Shown here in pieces: positions 32,052 to 44,452 of a DNA stretch of 64,000 nt. Each line of letters starts with the position of its first letter. Position 1 is the stretch's first letter. The notes below the pieces were generated by a model. That model searched no databases, was not told the origin of the DNA, and worked only from the letters and a program-made list of their open reading frames with translations. The translations under genes and the position numbers were made by a program. This DNA comes from Pocillopora verrucosa (taxonomy: Eukaryota > Cnidaria > Anthozoa > Scleractinia > Pocilloporidae). The stretch covers positions 30,030,592 to 30,094,591 of the forward strand of contig NC_089314.1 in assembly GCF_036669915.1 (NCBI RefSeq), in the 5' to 3' direction.

Positions 32052-34601
32052 TCAGAAATCCTTTGGTCTTATTTTCATCTCGGTTCTCTTGAGGGAGTAA
32101 TGATAACCCTTCCAGTCTTTCCAGTTCACTCCATCAGCATAAGAGGAGTGACTGCCACGAAGATACAAGCCATTGAGATTTGAGCGGTGACACTTATTGT
32201 ACCACCAAGCTCCTTTGAACTTAATGGCGCAGTTGTGATGCTCATAATTATCACTATCTTGATCTCTAGTGGTGAATGGCATACCGCGATGGAAAGCAAG
32301 AGAGTTGCCAGAATTTCCTGAAAAAGTGAGCAGCAGTATGAGTATTACGTTTGACCAACAATGAGCCGCTCGTATGGCAGAACAAAACTTGAAATGTCAG
32401 ATAAGTATAATTTAACAATAATAATATGGATGAAAAGCATTCTTAGCAATGATTCCTGTCAAAGATTCTAGAGATTGAATTACTCAGTATGATAATGCCA
32501 ATAATTATCTTTGCCGAGACACTCATCAGAGTTGGATTAGTTCGTCAGTTTAACTGCGCATGATCCACCGGTGAATACCTTTGGACTAACTAACGTCCGG
32601 TATGTGCTGTCCAGAATTGCATATCGATGAGCTGAGGTTACTTTTTTGTCTTCCAAAGCTATTGAATTATATTATATTAGCGTAAGTATATTTACATTAC
32701 TTAGCTCTCTCCTCCTCCTCCTCCTCCCCCCCCCCACTTCTTAGAATGACTAGAATAGAAGAGACGAAATGACAGTTCTACCTGAATAAGACCCAAGGAT
32801 CAGCTTGTACTTGTCTTTTTCACTCATAACACGAAACAAGTTATACTCAGCATAAGCTGTGTTTCCTTCAAAGTCTTCCAAGTCTACACGCAGCACGTTG
32901 TTATCATCTGAGGTCAGGTGGTGAATCTTGTCCAGTCCGAGCCAAAATTCACCACACAGGTCACCAAAACCACATTTGTAGTCGCTCCAGTAGCGGTAGA
33001 AATCAACCGAGCCGTTCAGTCTTTTCTGGAACACAGTCCATCCTCCACCGGCTGTCGTTTGGTCACAGAATACATCAAAGGCAGGAAAGTTATTAGGTTT
33101 AATGGTGTACACACCGTCAGTTGATTTATCCGGGGAATTGTAGATTTCTGCGCAGTTTCTTTTGACTGAAAATCAGTAAAAACAAACAAACAAACAAAAA
33201 ACACTTTAAATTGTTTGGATATTAAATATTTTTTGCTTGCTTTCCTGTCTAATGCTATGCGTGATAAAACTTGATTCTGAACATTAACAAGTACCATTAC
33301 TGTTTCTTTAATATCCACCAGCTTTATTTATTTAATGTTACAACAATAGGCTTTTCCTTCTTAGCTTTATTTCAGTGGTTAATATCTTGTTCTTGAAATC
33401 AAGTTTGGGACTTTGGTGAGTAACTCCTTGCGTACTACACGAGAGTCTGGCCCACACAATCTTAGCCATTTCACCTTCAACTTGGCAGGTTTCTCCACTG
33501 AATCTTTCCCGACAGACACATCGAAATCCTTTATTGGTAAACCCAGCTTGACAGGTGCCATTGTTTAAGCATGGGCTGCTGCTGCATGGATTCTGTTGAC
33601 AAAACAAAGTAAACTTGTGTGCAGATCTTCCTTATGCCAAGAATAAGATCACTTTACCATGAGAAAATGATACAATATCTTCTACCACCGTAGTTTTGTA
33701 AGAATGTGAAATGTTACCTCAATTGCAAGATATGTGTAACCCGGATTTTTCACGAGAAGAAATGGAACATGGTTTTCCTCTGTGGCGTTATTCAACTCGC
33801 ATTTTTGGTTTCCTCCTGCAACAGGTCCAATATTGATGGACACACAATTAGGCTCCATATAACACATTACTTTGCAACTTCCTTCGTTGGGCACCTCTAC
33901 ACTTTTGATGGCGTGATTTCTCATGGCCATGTTCGGTATTGGGTCCTTGAATATAATGTTTCGACAACCATCGTCTGTGGTAGACAAAACAAACATATCG
34001 TTTAGTTTCCACTCACTCGAAGTAATTTTTTATTTGCATTGATGAAAAAGGCACACCACACCACTTTCTTTCAAAACTTTACTGCACGAGAACCCTGACG
34101 AATTTGCCGTAAAGGTGATTGTCATCTCTTGAAAATTCAACTTAACAGGGAGGCTTTCATTAACAAAAATTAATCTTTGATTGTGAATTGATGAGCGCAA
34201 AGAAAATATTAAAAATAATCAGTATCAAGAATATTTTCACAGGGTTCATTACCACACCACGATATCTGTGAATCGTTTGTTTAAATTCGTCATTTTGAAA
34301 CATTGATGCACAGTTGGTGAGATCTTTTTGAAATTTGACTGTTTTTGTATCTTCTATTTCGTAATAGAAGACATTTTGGGTTGGATAAAAATTGTCTGAT
34401 TGAAGATTATTTGCTTTGATCAGCAGGTAGCATATGTAGTTCTTGTAACGGTTTTGAGGAAACGACGCCAGAAAGATAAAACACAAGAAATTCAAAAAGG
34501 GATTTATACTCACCAGTGCAACAGAAACATGGTGGGAGAATAATTCCAAGGACGATATATAGAATACCAATGATCGGTTGAAGAGAAAACTTGAACTGCA
34601 T
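32052..34601 (-). CDS. FReD copy 4: secreted PAN-EGF-fibrinogen-related protein
   Basis: Exons: 34514-34601 (signal peptide [19 protein letters not shown]), 33718-33974 (PAN with the first cysteine present, DDGCRN), 33475-33592 ([17 protein letters not shown]), 32782-33165 and 32052-32317 (FReD). Joined length is 1113 bp, 370 residues, all phases consistent, with canonical GT-AG at every intron. FReD shows [23 protein letters not shown], the Ca-site DQDSD, HNCA, GAWWY and SNLNGLY, and ends IRPKDF. The extra cysteine in GDLCGEFW is present. This is the cleanest intact copy in the window and a good reference model. Expected to be secreted and to bind glycans or microbial surfaces; this is inferred from the family. 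Confidence 0.85.
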
Positions 34602-36375
34602 CGCTATAAATAAATAATTGTAAATTCAAGGCAAATACCTTGTTCAGTTATGTAATTGTTCTAAAACACGTTGTTATGCTAACAGGCCTGTGTCATCCCT
34701 TGCTCAAAGAAAACTTAGTACGAATTTCTTCATATTAAATATTCATTCTCGAAGGTGAGTTAACAGCTGCAAAAGCCGCAAAAAGAGGAAGATATAATAG
34801 ACCGGTGTAACGCATTTTGTCTGCATTGGAGTATTTTTTAAATTCTTACTCTACCTTGTAAATTTCATCTCATTCTGATAAGCCATAATATTTTCAAAAG
34901 TACCAGAGAAGAACAAAATAGAGCACATCACACTTATCAGAAGTGACAGGAGTTTATCAATATGTTTATTTTCAGCCTGTTTAACTTTGAACTTGCGGCA
35001 ATTACGTTAAGACCAAGAAACAAATTTTTGCAGACTTGCTACCGGCAAGGGTGTTAGGTCACTTCTGAAATACAAACTTTGAACAATTTATCCTTTTTTA
35101 TCTCAAAAAATTCTCCAATACGATAAAACGGCATGGCACATTATTAACATGAAAGGTTACTTTGTAGCAACTTTAAATACAGAGGCCTAAGTTTTTTATG
35201 GCTCGTTTTACTAATGGTAGTTGAGCATGGTAGTTATCATTAAACATCACCCGATTTCATGCTCGTTAGACTGGTCGTAAGCATTCTATGACTTTCGGAT
35301 GGTATTTGAGAGCTTCAACCTAAAAATTTCAAATTTGTGACAACTTTGACCAAGAGGATGTGACAGAATGCGAAAGATCGCGTGTCTGAATTGACAGAAT
35401 TTTACACAAAACTCTCCTCCATCATTTCTGCAATCAGCGCAATTGGTCTGAGCAATAAAGGTTTAGTCTAAGATATATAGATAAGTAGTTCACAGAGATA
35501 TTTCTTACCTTCTGAGCGAAAAAGTGTTTTTCGTACTTGATTTTGTTCCTAGGATTATCAAAAGTGAAACCTTTATGGTGTCCTGCTTTCCTTTAATTTA
35601 TAGAACTGTTTGAGCTTCTGTAACTATGGTTACAAAACAAAATTGTTGCTCTATACGCCACAGCCATTCTTTCTGTCCAGCTGTTCTAATTGTTGTCAGA
35701 CATCAGATCATAGCTGCTGTGTTTTAATCTAAATGACTGGTCTCATCCTAGTACCACTGGATATGACAGTCAATGAAATCCTTCGATGAAAATCCAGTAG
35801 AATGTTTTGAAAAACTTTTATGGCAAGTCTAACTCTTAAATAAAGCTGCAAATTATTTGGTCAAAACACTTTCAGCGGGACATGTAAGAAGTTTTAGAAT
35901 TACACTATATCGTTCTATTTTCCCTGGAGATAATTAAAGTGTTATGATCGGTTTTGTGTCTTTCAAATTGAAAATTTATGGAAATATGAACTTTTAGAAC
36001 TACACAGTGTGTCGCATTTTCCTCCGGAGTTAACCGTGGGGAAAATTTTGTCAAAATTACTCTCATTTTCTTTGACAACCACGAAGAAGAAATAATATCA
36101 TGAATACTAGTGATATTAATTAAAACCCTGAAAAAGCGTCAAATTATAGTTTCAGCTGCTCGCGTGGTAGATAAATATAAAGTTTCGTGTGACGGCTTTA
36201 ATATCTAAAACCCTTAAATGCGAGAGAATATCTGAAGTGAAATTTAGTATACATTTTACGTGACATTGCATCCTCCACTCCGCTCGATCGTTGTAGCGGT
36301 TTTGTTTTGGTAATAAAGGTCGTTTTGTTTTGGCCGTTTCGCTTGTTTTAGTTTTGGTCCTTTCGTTTTACTGTT
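34602..36375. other. Upstream flank of FReD copy 4 and unit spacer
   Basis: Same block as 13269-14745, but it skips to the block-A region near 36060, so this unit has lost about 0.6 kb of spacer. No coding exon is seen. Confidence 0.5.
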
Positions 36376-36582
36376 TCGGGTCCTAGTACATGCTGAAATC
36401 ATTAACGATATCATCACAAACTTAACATTTTGACTCAATATCTTTCCGCTGACAAAAGCGATTTTACTAGAAAGTGCTCAGAAACTTGGAGAAAATGGTC
36501 ATAAAATGCAAGGGAAGCCATTGGCCTGACTAAGAACATAATATGCAGTGTTACAGAGAATGTAATATACTGTTACAAATAA
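36376..36582 (+). other. Block A, decayed copy
   Basis: Matches 16556-16797 (TTTCGGGTCCTAG, ACGATATCATCACA, GAAAGTGCTCAGAAACTTGG) but has a deletion around the HVDFEVFF segment. The frame is broken and TTTTGA replaces TTTTGG. Confidence 0.5.
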
Positions 36583-36732
36583 GTGTAGCACGATACTTCT
36601 CATCGTGCGCGAAAACCTAATTTGCGGTCTTGTATTCTTGTTAAAACAGACTGTCATTAACGACAAGATAACTAAGTTCTATCAACTGAGTTGATAATGT
36701 AAATTGGTCCCGTGTCATATAAATCCGTAATA

Positions 36733-36965
36733 GACCTCGCTCACCGTCGAGTCTCAGTGGCTCAGTGGTAGAGCATCGGAAAACGGAATCCGAAGGTCTA
36801 ATCTGATCTATCTATCTGATAGTTTTTGAACAAACCCAAAGACAAGAGCCCTCTCTCAGGCTAAACAGACGGCGGTAACTGGTCTTATTTGAGGAGAGAC
36901 ACCGCCGGTAACCAGCTTTCATTGAAACCCCTGTCCATAGTTAGCTGTAATCATCCTCTCTTCAC
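36733..36965 (+). mobile_element. tRNA-derived SINE with destroyed B box
   Basis: A box GGCTCAGTGGTAGAGCATC is intact. The B-box region is replaced by GGTCTAATCTGATCTATCTA. The body matches 30030-30170 (GACGGCGGTAACTGG, ACACCGCCGGTAACC). Confidence 0.65.
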
Positions 36966-37255
36966 ATAATCATGCTAACATTGTGCTCATTTTATCTCTT
37001 ACACTCATTTGTCACTACTCCGACTCCAACTCTAACTTTCTTGATGGTGATGTTTAGGACGACATCGAAACGTCTAACCGCGCTAATTTTTGATATTTTT
37101 GTTGAAGTATTTTCAAAGCCTATTCAGTTAATTTATCTGTTTATCTTTTTCTTTATTTCTTTATCTATTTATTTATCTATTTGTTCATTGAGTTATCTGG
37201 CGTAGAGATTCGGTTTTAAAACGAAAATCGTTCCTAAACTAATCCGTGCTGATTA

Positions 37256-37467
37256 TTAACCCTTTGACCCTTAAGAATGACTAACATCTAATTTCTCCTC
37301 ACATTATTGCTCCTGAATCAAACATTAAGGTCATGAGAAGAAAGTAAATGATCACCAACTGAAGAAGCTCTTGATTGTTAAACAAATTCTCCCTGTCATC
37401 ATCTTAGGAAATGTAAGGAGAGCAGTATGGAGAATATGCATCCTGATGTTAGGGTGTAAAGGGTGAA
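37256..37467 (+). mobile_element. TTAA-type MITE, complete copy
   Basis: Same termini and body as 30444-30655 (TTAACCCTTTGACCCTTAAG ... GTGTAAAGGGTGAA). Confidence 0.7.
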
Positions 37468-37519
37468 ACGAAGGTGAATCGTTTGAGCCTGTCACTAACA
37501 AATTTCTTGTTGTCACTAG

Positions 37520-37685
37520 AGCCATGAGTTTCAAAGCGTGGATGGTGGAAAGCTACCTGCAGATTCTTCAGTACCTGGGGCGTGCACCTAAAGATATGGA
37601 CAAACTCACGTCTAAATTAAAAACCTTACATGAGTTGGACGCCATAGCCGCAGAACGAGCCAAAAGAATGGTCTCGTTTTCTTGA
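37520..37685 (+). pseudogene. ADCK5: ADCK5-like last exon, open copy
   Basis: Acceptor TTGTTGTCACTAG, then MSFKAWMVESYLQILQYLGR and APKDMDKLTSKLKTLHELD, ending RMVSFS and TGA. No other ADCK5-like exon is left in this unit (36.4-37.5 kb), so it is an orphan. Confidence 0.5.
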
Positions 37686-38868
37686 TTTCGTTCCCCATCG
37701 CATTCAAATTGGGAATAACTGAAAACTTTAATGTATCAAAGATTTTAATCTTTCTTAAGAAAATAGAGCTGTAAGGAGTCCTCTTTTTGCCTGCAAACCA
37801 ATGATCACAAGTGATCCAATGCGCCACTTTTGATATATCAAGATTCTAACATGGCTCCGAGGCTAGGGGGGAATAAAACAAAAGAAATTTCACTTACTCA
37901 TCCTTACATTTGGTATTTCTACAAACTCAGTTTGTAACATAATCACCTGATGAGCCATATCTACAAAATGGACCTTGGGCTTGACAATGTGTTTTTATGG
38001 TTTAAAGTGTAATATGTTTATCAATAACAGTGCAAGGTGTACTTTAACAAAAGCTAAGAAAATACAAATAAAAGCAATATTTGAAGCATTTTAGAATCAT
38101 CAACATTACGTTACATTGTACACTAAAACTTGAAATATTTGTTTTTCTGATAGCGTTCTTTAGAGTCAAAACATTGGGTAATTGTTTGGAGTTTCGTTAT
38201 AGAAATCAAAGGGAACTAGAACTGAATTAGCGACTGTGGTTACTCTTCTGATATTGACATTGAAAAAATGAAGGCTTTGTGATGGCTTTGTGTTCCGTCA
38301 AGTGAAAATATGAGTAAAAAATTTAAAGAATCAAAACTTGTATAACCCAGACAGAAGGAGCATAGGAGTGGTGATGGCCATGATGACACAAGCCATTGAG
38401 ATTCGAGAATAACTTTTTTGAATACCTAGGACCCACCCAAAATGTTATGGAGACAGGGTCTATTCAGTCACTGCCCCCAGGCTGTAGAATGTCTCACTCA
38501 TAGACCTTGAATTGAGTCCATTGGTTTCTGTTTTTCGAGAAAAGACGAAAGCGCAATTTTTCAGAGCTTCTTATGATTAACTGTCAATTTCCAAATAGGA
38601 TAAGAAGCTTTTTGTATATATGTATGCTATATGGATTAAGTCATTATTACTATTATGATGATTATTATTATTATTAGTTAACTGGCCAATTCTACAGAAT
38701 CAACTGTTCCTATTTTGAAAAACACGCACAAAGAAGCAAGAAAAACCCCGAACAACGCTCCGCTAAGCTCCAATTTAAGAGTGATTGTTTAATGCTGAAT
38801 ATACCTGATCGAGACACTCGGTTTTTTTGTTAAGTTGCTGCTGTTTGTTGTGCCACAAACATGACAGT
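37686..38868. other. 3' flank shared by the duplicated units
   Basis: Very close to 9554-10768 by eye. ATTAAA on the minus strand at 38788-38793 lies about 80 nt past the FReD copy 5 stop. No gene is seen. Confidence 0.6.
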
Positions 38869-41261
38869 TCAGAAATCCTTTGGTCTTATTTTCATCTCGG
38901 TTCTCTTGAGGGAGTAATGATGTCCTTTCCAGTCTTTCCAGTTCACTCCGTCAGCAAAAGAGGAGTGATTGCCACGAAGATACAAGCCATTGAGATTTGA
39001 GCGGTGACACTTCCTGTACCACCAGGCTCCTTTGAACTTAATGGCGCAGTTGTGATCCCTCTGAATGTCATTATCTTGATCTCTAGTGGTGAATGGCATA
39101 TCGCGATGCTTGGTAAGAGAGTCACCAGAATTTCCTGACAAAATGAGCCGCACTATGAGTATTACGTTTGACCAACAATGAGCCGTTCGTAATTCAAAAT
39201 AAATCTTAAAATATAAGATAAGTATAATTTAACAATGATAATATGGATTAAAAGCATTCTTAGTAATATCTATGATTCTTGTCGATGATTGTAGGGATTA
39301 AAATACTCAATATAATGATTACAAAAAATATGTTCGCCGAGACACTCCTCCGATTTGGATTAGTTGGTCAGGTTAACCGCGAAAGATCCACCGACGAATA
39401 GATTTGGACTAATCAACGTCCGGTATGCGCTGTCCAGGATTGCATGGCGATGAGCTGAGGTTACTTCTTTGTCTTCCAAAGCTATTGATGTAAAAGATTT
39501 TAAGCATACTTACATTACTTAGCTCTCTCCCCCTCCTCCCCGACACCTAACTTCTTAGAATGACTAGAATAGAGGAGACAAAATGACAGTTCTACCTGAA
39601 TAAGAACCAAGGATCAGCTTGTACTTGTCTTTCCCACTCATAACACTAAACAAGTTATACTCAGCATAAGCTGTGTTTCCTTCAAAGTCTTCAAAATCCA
39701 CACGCAGCGTGTTATTATCATCTGAGGTCAAGCGGTGAATTTTGTCCAGTCCGAGCCAAAACTCACCACACAGGTCACCAAAGCCACGTTTGTAGTCGTT
39801 CCAGTAGCGGTAGAAATCAACCGAGCCGTCCAGTCTCTTCTGGAACACAGTCCATCCTCCACCCTCCGTTGTTTGGTCACAGAATACATCAAAGGCAGGC
39901 AAATTATCAGGTTTAATGGCGTAGACACCGTCAGCTGATTTACCCGCGGATTTGTAGATTTCTGCGCAGTTTCTTTTGACTGAAAATCAGTTAAAAACAA
40001 AAAACAAAACAACACCCCTACTTTAAATTGTTTGGATATTGATATTATTGCTTTCCTGACTATTCATCTGGCTGATAAAACTTGATTCTGAACATTAACA
40101 AATACCATTTATTCTTCCTTAATATCTACCAGCTATATTCGTTTAAAGTGACCGTACGTGGCTTTTCCTTTTTAGCTTTCATTCAGTGGTTAATATTTTT
40201 TTCTTGAAGTCAATTTTGAAACTTTAGTGAGTAACTCCTCGCGTACTACACGAGAGACTGGTCTACAGAATCCAGCCATTTTACCTTCAACTTGGCAGGT
40301 TTCTCCAGTGAATTTTTCCTGACAGACACAACGAAATCCTTTATTGGTGAATCCAGCTTGACAGGTACCATTGTTTAAGCATGGGCTGCTGCTGCATGGA
40401 TTCTGTTGACAAAACAAAGTAAGCTATAGTGCAGGTCTTCCTTATGTTATGTCTTTAGCCTGAGAAAACGAAACAATATCTTCTGGCACCGTAGTTTCGT
40501 AAGAATGTGAAATGTTACCTCGATTGCAAGATATGTGTAACCCGGACTTTTCACGAGAGGAAATGGAACATGGTTTTCCTCTGTGGCGTTATTCAACTCG
40601 CATTTTTGGTTTCCCCCTGCAACAGGTCCAATATTGATGGACACGCAATTAGGCTCCAAATAACACATTACTTTGCAACTTCCTTCGTTGGGCACCTCTA
40701 CACTTATGATGGCGTGATTTTTCATGGTCATGTTTGGTATTGGGTGCTTGAATATGATGTTTCGACAATCATCGTCTGCGGTAGGCAAAACAAATATATC
40801 GTTTAGTTTCCACTCACTCGAGGTCCCTAAAGGTGATTGATTGTGAATTAACGCGCGGAAAGAAAATATTAAGGAAAATATCAAGAGTATTTTCACAGCG
40901 TTCATTACCACACCACGATATCTGTGAATCGTTTGCTTAAATTCATCATTTTGAACCACTGATGCGCATGTAATGGGGTCTTTTTGAAATTTGGCTTTTT
41001 TTGTATCGTCTATTCCATAATAGTAGTCATAATAGTTAGATAAAGTTAAGATTGTCTGCCTAAAGATTATTTGCTCTGATAAGCAGGTAGCATATATAGT
41101 TTGTGTAATGGTTTTGAGGAAACGACACCAGAAAGATAAAACGCAAGAAATTCAAAAAGGGATTTATACTCACCTGTGCAACAGAAACATGGTGGGAGAA
41201 TAATTCCATGGAAGATATAGAGAATATTAATGATCGGTTGAATAGAAAACTTGAACGGCAT
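38869..41261 (-). CDS. FReD copy 5: secreted PAN-EGF-fibrinogen-related protein
   Basis: Exons: 41174-41261 (signal peptide; MPFKF instead of MQFKF), 40519-40775 (PAN, DDDCRN with first cysteine present), 40285-40402 (EGF), 39596-39979 and 38869-39134 (FReD). Joined length is 1113 bp, 370 residues, and all splice sites are canonical. FReD shows [43 protein letters not shown] and SNLNGLY. Intron 1 carries a deletion of about 100 bp that makes one open frame of 170 codons (GTG at 40957-40959 to 40447) run from an intronic, membrane-anchor-like peptide straight into PAN. The final exon is nearly identical to that of copy 2. Intact; probably functional. Confidence 0.83.
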
Positions 41262-42165
41262 CGCTATAAATAAATAATTGTAAATTCAAGGTAAAAATAT
41301 GATAGTGAGCGTCCCAAAATATAAATCATCTTGTTTTCCTATAAATTTGAATGTAGACAAATGTAAGACAGGTGTTCGGCATTTATTTGCCAGCTTTGTC
41401 TACTTAAAGAAACTCTTAACTAGCCCAACATCTAGATCAAAGGCAAATACTTCTTTCAGTCATGTAATTGTTCTAAAACACTTTTCTATGCTAACAGGCT
41501 TGTTTCATCCCTTGCACAAAAAAAAACTTAGTTTGAATTTCTTCTTATTAAATATTCATTTTCGAAGGTGTGTTAATTTGCTACCGACAAAGATGTCAGA
41601 TCACTTCTAAAATACAAACTTTAACAATTTATCCTTTTTCATCTCAAAACATTCTCCAATACGATAGAACAGCATTGCACATTATTAAAATGAAAATTAA
41701 CTTTGTAGCAACCTTAAGGTACAGAGGCCTAAGTTTCTTATGGCTCGTTTTGCTAATGGTAGTCGAGCATGGTAGTTAGCATTAAGCATCACCCGATTTC
41801 ATCTTAGTTAGACTGGTCGCAAGAATTCTGACTTTCGGATGGTATTTGAGAGCTTCAACCTATAAAAAAAACAACAATTTGAAACAACTTTGACAGAATG
41901 TGAAACATCGTGTGGCTGAATTGACAGAATTGTACACAAAAGTTTTCTCGATCATTTCTGCTATCAACGCAATTGGTCCGAGCAAGAAAGGCTCGGTCCA
42001 AGATATATAGATAAGTAGCTCACAGAGATATTTCTTACCTTCTGAGCGAAAAAGTGTCTTTCGCACTTGGTTTTGTTCCTGAGATTATCAATAGTCAAAA
42101 CTTTATGGTGGCGTGCTTTCCTTTGATTTATAGAACTGTTTGAGCTTCTGTAACTATGTTTACAA
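41262..42165. other. Upstream flank of FReD copy 5
   Basis: Same block as 13269-14120 and 26510-27370. It is interrupted at about 42165 by a composite transposon insertion and resumes at about 43233. No coding exon is seen. Confidence 0.55.
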
Positions 42166-42248
42166 CGCTTATTAATAAAGGGCAAAATTACTGAGCGCTG
42201 ATTGGTTGAGAGAGAGGGCATTTTTTCTTAATCGAGGGCATTTTTAGT

Positions 42249-43019
42249 GGTTACCGGTCACCTCGCCACCAAGCAGACTCGCCACCAGCGAACTCGCCAC
42301 CAAGGAACGATCTCGCCACCAACGTACTCGCCACCAAGCGAAGTCTTCTCGCCACCAACCACCAATAAAGAGATAAACTAGAATAAAGTAGTCGAGGAGA
42401 GTAGGATGTTCGAACGAGCACAATTCAAATCAGCCGATACGTTTGTGCGCTTGTCTGTATTTAAATTATGACCTTCAGCGACGTGTTAGATGTGTTCCGT
42501 TCCTAACTCATTGACATCGAAACGTATCGTGTTTGTCTTTTGCACGTAAGCGAGGAGAAATTGAAAAACTCGATGCGAGGAATAAAAACTTACTTGAGAG
42601 AAAATGAAACTTCATGGGAAGAAATAAGTGATGAAATGAAACTCGATAGCAGTTGTATTAAAACTAAACTTATCGGTTTCGAACGTGCTTTCGACAACAT
42701 ATGTTTATAAAGTTTGAGTACAGACAAGCGAACAAACTTATCGGTTTCGAACGTGCTTTCGACAACATACGTTTATAAAGTTTGAGTACAGACAAGCGAA
42801 CAAACTTATCGGTTTCGAACGTGCTTTCGACAACATACGTTTATAAAGTTTGAGTACAGACTTATCAGCCGAACATCCTACTGTCCTCGACTAATCTCTT
42901 TATTGGTGGTTGGTGGCGAGAAGACTTCGCTTGGTGGCGAGTACGTTGGTGGCGAGATCGTTCCTTGGTGGCGAGTTCACTGGTGGCGAGTCTGCTTGGT
43001 GGCGAGGTGACTGGATACC
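42249..43019. mobile_element. 771-bp TIR element with CTCGCCACCA subrepeats
   Basis: It begins GGTTACCGGTCACCTCGCC and ends with the inverse of GGTATCCAGTCACCTCGCC. Each arm of about 120 bp has about seven CTCGCCACCA motifs and runs to CCAATAAAGAGA. The flanks TTTTTAGT (42241-42248) and TTTTTGGT (43020-43027) form an 8-bp target duplication with one mismatch. There is no transposase. An 8-bp duplication fits hAT-, Merlin- or P-type mobilisation; the superfamily is unresolved. Confidence 0.8.
42667..42863. repeat. 68-bp tandem repeat, about three copies
   Basis: AACTTATCGGTTTCGAACGT through GAGTACAGACAAGCGAACAA is repeated with a 68-bp period inside the 771-bp element. The sister element at 44553 holds about two copies in the opposite orientation. 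Confidence 0.85.
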
Positions 43020-43100
43020 TTTTTGGTAATCAAGAGAGGGCATGATTACCTGTTAATGATTGGCTAATCCGTTGCATAATTTTGCCCTTTATTGATAAAC

Positions 43101-43232
43101 AAGTAATCCCATGAGACCTCGTACTATTAAGGATTAATTGCACTTGAGTTTTCAAAATTTTCCAAAATTGCCCAAGTCGCGAAGCTCGTGCAATTAATCC
43201 TTAATAGTACTTGGCCTCATGTGATTACCTAT
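43101..43232. repeat. Hairpin MITE
   Basis: GTAATCCCATGAGACC, GTACTATTAAGGATTAATTG and CAC are mirrored by GTGCAATTAATCCTTAATAG and GGCCTCATGTGATTACC, around a centre with TTTTCCAAAATT. It adjoins the outer MITE and appears part of the same composite insertion. Confidence 0.8.
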
Positions 43233-44452
43233 ACAAAACCGCTGTTCTATACGCCACAGTCATTCTTCCTATCCAGCTGTTCTAATTGTCGATAGTCATC
43301 AGCTCATAGCTTTTGTGTTTAAATCTAAATGACTGATCTCACATCTCAGTACCACTGGATATGACAGTCAATGAAATACTTTAATGAAAAACAGAGAATG
43401 TTTTGAAAAACTTATATGGCAAGTCTAACTATTAAACAAAGCTGCAAATTATTTGATCAAAACACTCTCAGGGACATGTAAGAAGTTTTAGAACTACACA
43501 ATGTTTTCCTATTTTCCCTGGAGGTAACTAAGGTGTTATGACCAGTTTTATGTCTTTCAAATAAAAATTTATGAAAATATAAATTTTAAAACTATACAAC
43601 ATGTCGCATTTTCCTCCGGTGTTAACTGCGGTGTTATATATGCGGTTATATTTTTTCCAATTTAGAAAGTATCTTAAATGCTCTCGACAAATTAAAAATT
43701 CCCCGATAAGTTAGACAGAAGCAACAGTACTGTACAATAATTTGTATCCCTAAAGATTTTGAGCGGCTTTTTGCAGTGTTGTAAGAGGTAATGTTGTTTA
43801 CGCTGAATGTTGAAGCCGGAAACCTTGGTTTTCCTAGGAAAGCAGTTTCTTGGCTCCGCCTACACCGTGGATAAATCGATGCACCTGTGATGTGTCTGAG
43901 AATTCTAATTAATAGGCTGATCACATGAAATTGCCGTGAATTGTTACATTTTCAAAAATAGGACGTTGAAATATAACAGTCAGTAGTAATAAAATGAATG
44001 CCCTTATGGTCTTCTCCTGATCTACTTCACGGGGAAATTCAGTTATCTCTTGATTGCCATCGACTTAGCTTTAGGCTTCGAGGGAACCTTAGTTAGAAAA
44101 AACAATCAATAAAAGAGTCACGGACATAGACGTTGTCAATGAATACCGTAATCTGTTTCTTCCTCTCCTATCCGTATACGCTTGGGTATTCAATGAGGCT
44201 GGCGTTCCGAACTGGAGATTACATGTTAGTGTCAAATTGTAGTTTCAGCTGCTCGCGTGGTGGAAAAAAATTAAGTTTCGTGAGACGCCCTTGATATGTA
44301 AAATCCTTAAATACGAGAGAATATCTGAAGTGAAGTCTACATTTTGCGCGACTTTTCATCGTCCACTCGTCTGGATCACTGTAGTGGTTTTGTTTTAGTC
44401 TTAACGGTCATTACGTTTTGGTAGTTTCGTTTTGCTGTTTCAGGTTTTAGCA
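43233..44452. other. Upstream flank and spacer, continued
   Basis: Continues the copy 5 upstream block (compare 27390-28120), then 43975-44450, which is nearly identical to 58730-59195. The peptide VTDIDVVNEYRNLFLPLLSV is readable at 44118; not assigned. Confidence 0.5.

Larger units (their letters stand above)
42168..43100. mobile_element. Outer MITE split by a nested element
   Basis: The left terminus TTATTAATAAAGGGCAAAAT (about 42169) has an inverted partner ATTTTGCCCTTTATTGATAA at about 43078-43098. Subterminal GAGAGAGGGCAT / AGAGAGGGCATG motifs flank the nested element at 42249-43019. Without the nested element it would be about 160 bp. Confidence 0.65.

Noticed and set aside
37612-37827. 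Repeated minus-strand frames ending LRLWRPTHVRFLI (also near 20391 and 22798)
   Set aside because: Antisense to the ADCK5-like last exon and its flank; no independent support.
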